Below, piece by piece: positions 7,802 to 11,466 of a DNA stretch of 11,466 bases. Under the pieces are notes generated by a model. The model was not told where the DNA came from and did not search any database. It saw only the letters and a list, made by a program, of their open reading frames with translations. The position numbers and the translations under genes are program-made. Source of the DNA: Patescibacteria group bacterium UBA1441 (GTDB lineage Bacteria > Patescibacteriota > Minisyncoccia > Minisyncoccales > UBA1441); the NCBI GenBank assembly GCA_002329255.1, contig DCTL01000012.1:12057-23522 (forward strand). The letters are read 5' to 3'. Within the stretch, counting starts at the first letter, position 1; each line of letters opens with the position of its first letter.

Positions 7802-8729
7802 AAAGAAAGTTAAAGCTCTGTTCCTTTTTTCTGGTGGTTTAGATTCTCTTTTGGGGGTAAAAATACTTGAAAAGCAAGGTATTAAAGTCGATTTAATTTT
7901 TTTTAAAAGCTATTTTTTCTCACCTGATCAAGCTCGCCAATCGGCTCGAGATAATAAACTCAAATTAAAGGTGATTGATATTTCGGAGGAGCAATTAGCG
8001 ATTGTTAAATCTCCCCGCCATGGTTATGGTAAGGCTATTAATCCATGTTTGGATTGCCACGCTTTAATGCTTCAGCAAGCTCGACAAATAATGTCTGAAG
8101 GAGGTTATAATTTTGTGGCCACAGGTGAAGTATTGGGTCAACGACCAATGAGCCAAAGTAAGGAGCGGCTTAAATTAGTGGAGAAAGAATCTGGCTTGCA
8201 GGGTTTTTTAGTTCGACCTCTTTCGGCGAAGGTAATGCAAATAACTATTCCTGAAAAACAAGGATTGATCGATCGTCAAAAGCTAGAAGGTATATCTGGT
8301 CGATCTCGGAAGCAACAATTGGTCCTTGCCCGGAAATTTAAACTTGTTAATTATCCCACTCCGGCCGGCGGCTGCTTATTAACTGATCTAGAGTTTGCGA
8401 GGCGACTGAAGGGATTGCTCTCGAAGAAGAAAAAGATTAGCCCTTCGGATATCGAGTTATTAAAATTAGGTCGTCATTATTGGGAAGGGAAAAATAAAAT
8501 TGTGGTTGGGCGCGAAGAAGCTGAAAATAAAAAATTAGTTAAATTGGCTGAGGTAGGAGATACTTTATTGACGATTAAGAAAGTAGCTGGTCCAACGACA
8601 TTGATTCGCTCTTATGGCACTAGTAAGTCAGCCTCTGCTCAGGCTATTAAAAAGGCGCGTCAATTGACTCAGCAACACGCACCTCGAGCTCGGGGGAAAG
8701 AGATTGATTTTCGGGAAAAGAAAATTTAG
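7794..8729 (+). CDS. PP-loop (ThiI/MnmA-like) putative tRNA sulfurtransferase with C-terminal NFACT-R-like domain
   Basis: Predicted to adenylate a substrate, probably a tRNA uridine, and install sulfur. The N-terminal domain has an adenylate-forming PP-loop SGGLDS at 13-18, then NPCLDCHALM (84-92) with C85-X2-C88, VATGEVLGQRPMSQ (108-121), RPLSAK (141-146), GLIDR, GISGRSRKQQ (166-175) and YPTPAGGCLLTD (187-198) with C194. C85, C88 and C194 are candidate sulfur-relay or metal-binding residues. The C-terminal part (about 218-273) reads LLKLGRHYW ... KIVVGREEAENKKL ... GDTLL ... GPTTLIRS, resembling the NFACT-R (DUF814) RNA-binding domain of NEMF/RqcH proteins. A lysine/arginine-rich tail follows. 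It lacks the THUMP domain and rhodanese of classical ThiI. Often auto-annotated as ThiI, but the target nucleotide is unknown, so no symbol is given. ATG sits 8 nt inside yvcK (ATGGCTAA); the stop overlaps convergent proS by 4 nt. Confidence 0.82.
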   Translation: MAKKKVKALFLFSGGLDSLLGVKILEKQGIKVDLIFFKSYFFSPDQARQSARDNKLKLKVIDISEEQLAIVKSPRHGYGKAINPCLDCHALMLQQARQIMSEGGYNFVATGEVLGQRPMSQSKERLKLVEKESGLQGFLVRPLSAKVMQITIPEKQGLIDRQKLEGISGRSRKQQLVLARKFKLVNYPTPAGGCLLTDLEFARRLKGLLSKKKKISPSDIELLKLGRHYWEGKNKIVVGREEAENKKLVKLAEVGDTLLTIKKVAGPTTLIRSYGTSKSASAQAIKKARQLTQQHAPRARGKEIDFREKKI

Positions 8730-9961
8730 GATTCTTTTTGAAGTCGATTAACAACTTCTGAGAGTGAAAGCAACTCAGTCTTTTCTTTATTTCTTAAACG
8801 CCATTCAATCTGATCTTTGGTCTTTTCGGAAATTACCAATCTGACTGGAATTCCAATGAGGTCGGCTTCGACTAGTTTTTGACCGGCATTAATGTCACGC
8901 TCATCCCAGAGCACCTCTAGCCCGGCTTCTTGTAGTTTTTGATATATTTCAAGAGCATTCTTAGCTCCGGGTAGCTCAATTAAGTGGACATCAAATGGAG
9001 CCATGGTTTTATTCCAGATAATGCCTTTATCGTCGTGAGAAATCTCCACCCAGGCTCCCATGACCCGGGTTGAGCCGATTCCATAGCTACCAAACCAAAT
9101 TGGTCTTTTTTGGTTGTTTTGATCGGTAAAAAAGGCCTTCATCTTTTCAGCAAACCAAGTACCTAGCGGAAAAATATTACCAACTTCAATCGCTCGCGAT
9201 TGGATTATTTTTCCTTTTTGACACTTCGGGCAGGGTTGGCCGACTTGACCCTTAAAAACTTCTTTATTTTGACCCCAATCACATTGATCGCAGTAGAAGA
9301 TGACGTCTTCGCCTCCTTCGCTTGGAATCTGAAATTCATGAGTGTAGTTTTCAGTAAAAACTCCCCCTAAAGCCTCAGTTACTCGACAGTTAAAACCAAG
9401 TCGCTGAAAGATTCGGATATAGGCTTCTTTTACTTTTTGATAATAATCCATTAAGTCTGCTTCGCTAGCGTGAGCCGAATAAAGATCCTTCATCATAAAC
9501 TCCCGACTGCGAAGGATTCCACTACGAGCCCTGGCTTCATTGCGAAATTTAGTTGAAAAGTGGTAAAGATAAATCGGTAGATCAGCGTAAGTGTTAACTC
9601 TCTTTCGTAATAAATCCATTAATATCTCTTCGTGGGTAAAGGCTAGTCCGTATTCTCGGCCACCGTCATCACTGAATTGATACATCACTTCTTCGGCTTT
9701 CTGCCAGCGTCCTGTCTCTTGCCAAATACTGCGAGGAGTCATTAAGGGCATCAACATTTCTTGCCCATTAATGGCATTTATCTCTTCTCGAATAACCTGA
9801 TTAATTCGATTGACGACTCGCCAGCCAAGCGGTAATAAAGTCCACGACCCTGCCATAAGCTGATCAATAAATCCAGCTCGAACCAAAAGCTGATGATTAA
9901 TACTTTCAGCATCCTTGGGAGGTTCTTTTAGTGCATGGGGAAATAATTCTGAAGATTTCAT
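8726..9961 (-). CDS. proS: Prolyl-tRNA synthetase, short bacterial form without the INS editing domain
   Basis: Class II synthetase that charges tRNA-Pro. Length is 411 residues versus about 570 in E. coli. Visible: LLPLGWRVVNRI (motif 1 region, 42-53), TPRSIWQETGRW (75-86), FTHEE (108-112), motif 2 FRNEARARSGILRSREFMMKD (139-159), EVGNIFPLGT (259-268), motif 3 GSYGIGSTRVMGAW (291-304), and a C-terminal anticodon-binding domain from about 322. Between motifs 2 and 3, where E. coli ProRS carries the roughly 180-residue INS editing domain, there is only a short stretch holding C224-X2-C227 and C244-X2-C247, probably a small zinc ribbon. The enzyme therefore cannot hydrolyse mischarged Ala-tRNA-Pro through INS. 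The start is fixed by the family-like N-terminus (SSELFPHALKEPP). No Shine-Dalgarno precedes it and a predicted promoter lies directly upstream. It is transcribed convergently with the plus-strand operon. Confidence 0.96.
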   Translation of the reverse strand: MKSSELFPHALKEPPKDAESINHQLLVRAGFIDQLMAGSWTLLPLGWRVVNRINQVIREEINAINGQEMLMPLMTPRSIWQETGRWQKAEEVMYQFSDDGGREYGLAFTHEEILMDLLRKRVNTYADLPIYLYHFSTKFRNEARARSGILRSREFMMKDLYSAHASEADLMDYYQKVKEAYIRIFQRLGFNCRVTEALGGVFTENYTHEFQIPSEGGEDVIFYCDQCDWGQNKEVFKGQVGQPCPKCQKGKIIQSRAIEVGNIFPLGTWFAEKMKAFFTDQNNQKRPIWFGSYGIGSTRVMGAWVEISHDDKGIIWNKTMAPFDVHLIELPGAKNALEIYQKLQEAGLEVLWDERDINAGQKLVEADLIGIPVRLVISEKTKDQIEWRLRNKEKTELLSLSEVVNRLQKES

Positions 9962-9972
9962 ATTTTAAAGGC

Positions 9973-10001
9973 ATTTTAGCAGAAAGGAGAAGGGTGAGCA
10001 A
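9973..10001 (-). promoter_or_regulatory. Predicted sigma70-type promoter of proS, very close to ATG
   Basis: On the minus strand, TTGCTC (10001-9996) and TAAAAT (9978-9973) are separated by exactly 17 bases. Only 11 bases lie between the -10 box and the proS ATG. A start about 7 bases after the -10 box would leave a 5' leader of roughly 4 nt, and none of those bases resembles a Shine-Dalgarno. This predicts a leaderless or near-leaderless mRNA. It is a consensus match only, and the region is AT-rich. Confidence 0.5.
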
Positions 10002-10023
10002 TTGATGGTCCGTCTTATTAAGC

Positions 10024-10055
10024 AAAAGCCCCTGGTCAATAAGCGACTAGGGGCT
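10024..10055 (-). terminator. Intrinsic terminator downstream of thyX
   Basis: Read on the minus strand, AGCCCCTAGTC (10055-10045) pairs with GACCAGGGGCT (10037-10027) through 11 base pairs including one wobble, with a 7-nt loop. A short T run follows (GGGGCTTTTGCTT). The hairpin begins 7 bases after the thyX stop codon. There is no T run on the plus-strand side, so it should work only for thyX. It also insulates proS, whose predicted promoter begins about 22 bases further on. Confidence 0.85.
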
Positions 10056-10062
10056 ATAGGAT

Positions 10063-10671
10063 TTACTTGTCAGGGATGTCGTCGAAGATAATCGGTAGCA
10101 AGTCCCTGAATCTTTTCAGAAGCGGAAGTGCGATCTCTCTCATCTGAGGGTGAGCCGTCTTTGAACACCGCATTCTAAAAAAGTGACGCCACTCTCTTAG
10201 ATTGTAAGTAATAACGATCTCAGTCTTTAGAGAGTTGGGCAAGACAGATCTGGCCTCTTGAGGGGAAGCGCCAAGTTCGATTAATGCATCGTAAGCTTTC
10301 TCACAAGCGGCCATCGCCTCCTTCCAGATTCGATATTTTTCTCCCTCAAAAAAGAAGGGCTTGATGACTTGAATTCCATTAGAATGGTAATTACAGAAAC
10401 GAGTTGATTCCTGAGCATAAGATCCAAGGCGATGACGCACTATCTCATGGCTAATACCTCGGTCACAGATTGCTCGAACAGTGATTGTCTCATGTTCAAG
10501 CATTGATTCATGGCCTCGGTCAATTAACTTCTTAATTAATCGACGGGCTGAATCGGCAGTGATTTTGTCTTCTGATTTGTAGCAAGTTCGAGCATATCTC
10601 TCTAAACGCTTTAGAATTTCCTCGCCTTCAATCTTATCTTCAATGATGGAATAAGGCCTTGAAATTTTCAT
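10063..10671 (-). CDS. thyX: Flavin-dependent thymidylate synthase
   Basis: Makes dTMP from dUMP using methylene-tetrahydrofolate, NADPH and FAD; an alternative to ThyA. Length is 202 residues, slightly short of the usual 210-250. The signature RHR-X7-S is intact (R79 H80 R81 ... S89), continuing STRFCNY. Also seen: GHESMLEHETITVRAICDR (53-71), ARSVLP (140-145), and WRHFFRMRCSKTAHPQMREI (161-180), the conserved nucleotide-binding region near the C-terminus. The ATG follows a near-perfect Shine-Dalgarno. Unlike the plus-strand genes, it is a self-contained unit with its own promoter, strong ribosome binding site and terminator. Codon use also differs by hand count: 8 of 21 Arg codons are AGA/AGG and Ile is split about evenly between ATC and ATT, whereas korB uses almost only ATT. 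This may mean lateral origin or a different expression class. Confidence 0.96.
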   Translation of the reverse strand: MKISRPYSIIEDKIEGEEILKRLERYARTCYKSEDKITADSARRLIKKLIDRGHESMLEHETITVRAICDRGISHEIVRHRLGSYAQESTRFCNYHSNGIQVIKPFFFEGEKYRIWKEAMAACEKAYDALIELGASPQEARSVLPNSLKTEIVITYNLREWRHFFRMRCSKTAHPQMREIALPLLKRFRDLLPIIFDDIPDK

Positions 10672-10675
10672 TACT

Positions 10676-10684
10676 TCACCTCCT
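10676..10684 (-). promoter_or_regulatory. Strong Shine-Dalgarno of thyX
   Basis: Minus-strand AGGAGGTGA lies 4 bases before the thyX ATG and matches the common 16S rRNA anti-Shine-Dalgarno over nine bases. It is the only textbook ribosome binding site among the complete genes here, and it shows that the organism's ribosome very likely keeps a normal anti-SD. It also fixes the thyX start. Confidence 0.85.
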
Positions 10685-10710
10685 CTGGTTATAAAAGAAC
10701 TGAGTTTTAT

Positions 10711-10739
10711 TTAATAGCACAAAAACCTTCTAAAGGCAA
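10711..10739 (-). promoter_or_regulatory. Predicted sigma70-type promoter of thyX
   Basis: On the minus strand, TTGCCT (10739-10734) and TATTAA (10716-10711) have a 17-base spacer. The start site would fall near 10704, giving a leader of roughly 33 nt that contains the Shine-Dalgarno. The -35 box overlaps the small hairpin that may end the topA/tRNA transcript. Consensus match only. Confidence 0.45.
10721..10736 (-). terminator. Possible weak terminator of the topA-tRNA-Leu transcript
   Basis: Minus-strand CCTTTAGAAGG (10736-10726) can form a 4-bp stem, or 5 bp with one G-T pair, with a 3-nt loop, followed directly by TTTTT (10725-10721). It starts about 32 bases after the tRNA 3' end, a sensible trailer position. 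The stem is shorter than typical intrinsic terminators, so read-through into thyX is plausible. Confidence 0.3.
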
Positions 10740-10768
10740 TAGGATCATCTAAAAGAAAGATTGAATAG

Positions 10769-10852
10769 TGCCGAGGGAGGGACTCGAACCCTCAAGGACT
10801 TGCGTCCACATGTGTTTGAGACATGCGTGTCTGCCAGTTCCACCACCCCGGC
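10769..10852 (-). tRNA. tRNA-Leu(CAA)
   Basis: An 84-nt class II tRNA that reads UUG codons. On the minus strand: acceptor arm GCCGGGG/CCTCGGC (7 bp, one G-T), a D-arm region containing AACTGGCAGA, anticodon stem CATGT/ACATG with loop CTCAAAC (anticodon CAA at 10818-10816, U at position 33, A at 37), a long variable arm GGAC-GCAA-GTCC as expected for Leu, and T arm GAGGG-TTCGAGT-CCCTC. The discriminator base is A73, the major LeuRS identity base. The next bases are CTA, so CCA is not encoded and must be added after transcription. Its 5' end lies 8 bases after the topA stop codon on the same strand, so it is probably processed from the topA transcript. Confidence 0.95.
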
Positions 10853-10860
10853 TATTTTGG

Positions 10861-11466
10861 CTATTTTTCTTGAAAATCGCAGTCTTTGCGACTACATTTT
10901 ATTCTACCTTTCTTGTCTTCGACAAGCAAGCTCGAGCATTTGGGACATTTTTTTCCGGTTGGTCGATCGGAAAGAGCAAAGCGGCAATCGGGATAACGAT
11001 CACAGGCATAAAAAACTCCTCGCCGACTTTTTTTCTCAACTATCTCTCCTTGTTGGCATTCAGGACATTTAACTCCAGTCTTATTATTTTTTAACGGCTC
11101 GGTAAAACGGCATTTGGGAAAGTTAGAACAGCCATAGAATTTCCCATAGCGACCCATTCTAATGACTAATGGGCTCTGACACTCTGGGCAAAGTCGGTCA
11201 GTTTTTTCAGTTAAATCTTTTTTCTCAACCGACTGATACTTATCTTCGAGAGTTTTAATAAATGGATGGTAGAAATTTTTAACAACCTCGATCCAGCTTT
11301 TTTTATCCTGAGCTACCAAATCCAGCTCTTCTTCCATTTTAGAAGTAAATCTAACGTCAACTATTTCTGGGAAATGTTGACTCAGGAGGTCGTCGACGAT
11401 TAATCCGATTTCAGTTGGCTCGAGTCGCTTGTCGGTATTTTTGTGGATATAACCTCTTTCTTGAAT
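10861..11466 (-). CDS. topA: DNA topoisomerase I, C-terminal part (5' end outside window)
   Basis: Type IA topoisomerase that relaxes negative supercoils. The last 201 residues are visible; the catalytic tyrosine and TOPRIM domain lie outside the window. The frame is open to the window edge and begins IQERGYIHKNTDKRLEPTEI, then LIVDDLLSQHFPEIVD and FTSKMEEELDLVAQ, which is the characteristic end of the type IA core. Three C-terminal zinc ribbons follow, at visible residues C93/C96/C113/C119, C134/C137/C155/C161 and C174/C177/C191/C196. The third is shorter, with 13 instead of 16-17 residues between the Cys pairs and the sequence KCSRKDCDF. It contains GRIKC where the others have GxFYxC. The zinc ribbons bind single-stranded DNA and, in some bacteria, RNA polymerase. 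A tRNA-Leu gene starts 8 bases beyond the stop. Confidence 0.96.
   Translation of the reverse strand: MQERGYIHKNTDKRLEPTEIGLIVDDLLSQHFPEIVDVRFTSKMEEELDLVAQDKKSWIEVVKNFYHPFIKTLEDKYQSVEKKDLTEKTDRLCPECQSPLVIRMGRYGKFYGCSNFPKCRFTEPLKNNKTGVKCPECQQGEIVEKKSRRGVFYACDRYPDCRFALSDRPTGKKCPKCSSLLVEDKKGRIKCSRKDCDFQEK

Noticed and set aside
8735-8760. Inverted repeat GAAGT...ACTTC near the 3' ends of the PP-loop gene and proS, considered as a bidirectional terminator.
   Set aside because: It has only 5 bp and a 9-nt loop, lies inside proS coding sequence, and lacks a T run after it on either strand in the needed direction.
10761-11094. Two plus-strand open frames (10761-11072 and 10768-11094) with peptides such as GTRTLKDLRPHVFE and REGLEPSRT.
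   Set aside because: They are antisense translations of the tRNA-Leu gene and topA. The EGGTRTL-type peptide is a well-known false product of antisense tRNA reading, and the opposite strand holds clear genes.
1-11466. Mobile elements, CRISPR repeats, toxin-antitoxin pairs or defence genes.
   Set aside because: No transposase, integrase, long direct or inverted repeats, spaced repeats, or unexplained gene-size gaps were seen. Practically all sequence is assigned to housekeeping genes.

Overview
This 11.5 kb window is compact bacterial housekeeping DNA. No mobile element, CRISPR array, defence system or rRNA was seen, and no stretch over about 110 bases lacks a gene. UGA is used as a normal stop (ends of metG, leuS, korA and korB), so a UGA-recoding lineage such as Gracilibacteria/SR1 is excluded. 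Several traits suggest a small-genome uncultured bacterium, most likely Candidate Phyla Radiation (Patescibacteria): every plus-strand gene overlaps the next, Shine-Dalgarno sequences are mostly weak or absent, ProRS is short with no editing insertion, MetRS has no C-terminal tRNA-binding tail, LeuRS has a divergent signature, and the tRNA gene does not encode CCA. This placement is inference; no rRNA is present to test it.

Plus strand, 1-8729: seven genes form one apparent operon with no intergenic bases. They are metG (5' end outside the window), tatD, leuS, korA and korB (2-oxoacid:ferredoxin oxidoreductase), yvcK, and a PP-loop sulfurtransferase-like gene with a C-terminal NFACT-R-like domain. 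All junctions overlap by 4 nt (ATGA) or 8 nt (ATGACTAA, ATGGCTAA), which implies translational coupling. The operon mixes tRNA charging (MetRS, LeuRS), a predicted tRNA-modifying protein, nuclease/quality control (TatD) and central carbon metabolism (KorAB, with YvcK as a likely carbon-flux or envelope regulator).

Minus strand, 8726-11466: in transcription order these are topA (3' part only), tRNA-Leu(CAA) 8 nt after it, thyX with its own promoter, textbook ribosome binding site and intrinsic terminator, and proS with its own predicted promoter so close to ATG that the mRNA may be leaderless. proS converges on the plus-strand operon and the last genes overlap by 4 nt at their 3' ends.

The observations most worth a second look are the PP-loop/NFACT-R fusion, the ferredoxin-dependent oxidoreductase inside an aminoacyl-tRNA synthetase operon, the HIGN-type LeuRS, the probably leaderless proS, and the self-contained thyX cassette whose codon use differs from its neighbours. 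I see no convincing evidence of a wholly new system.
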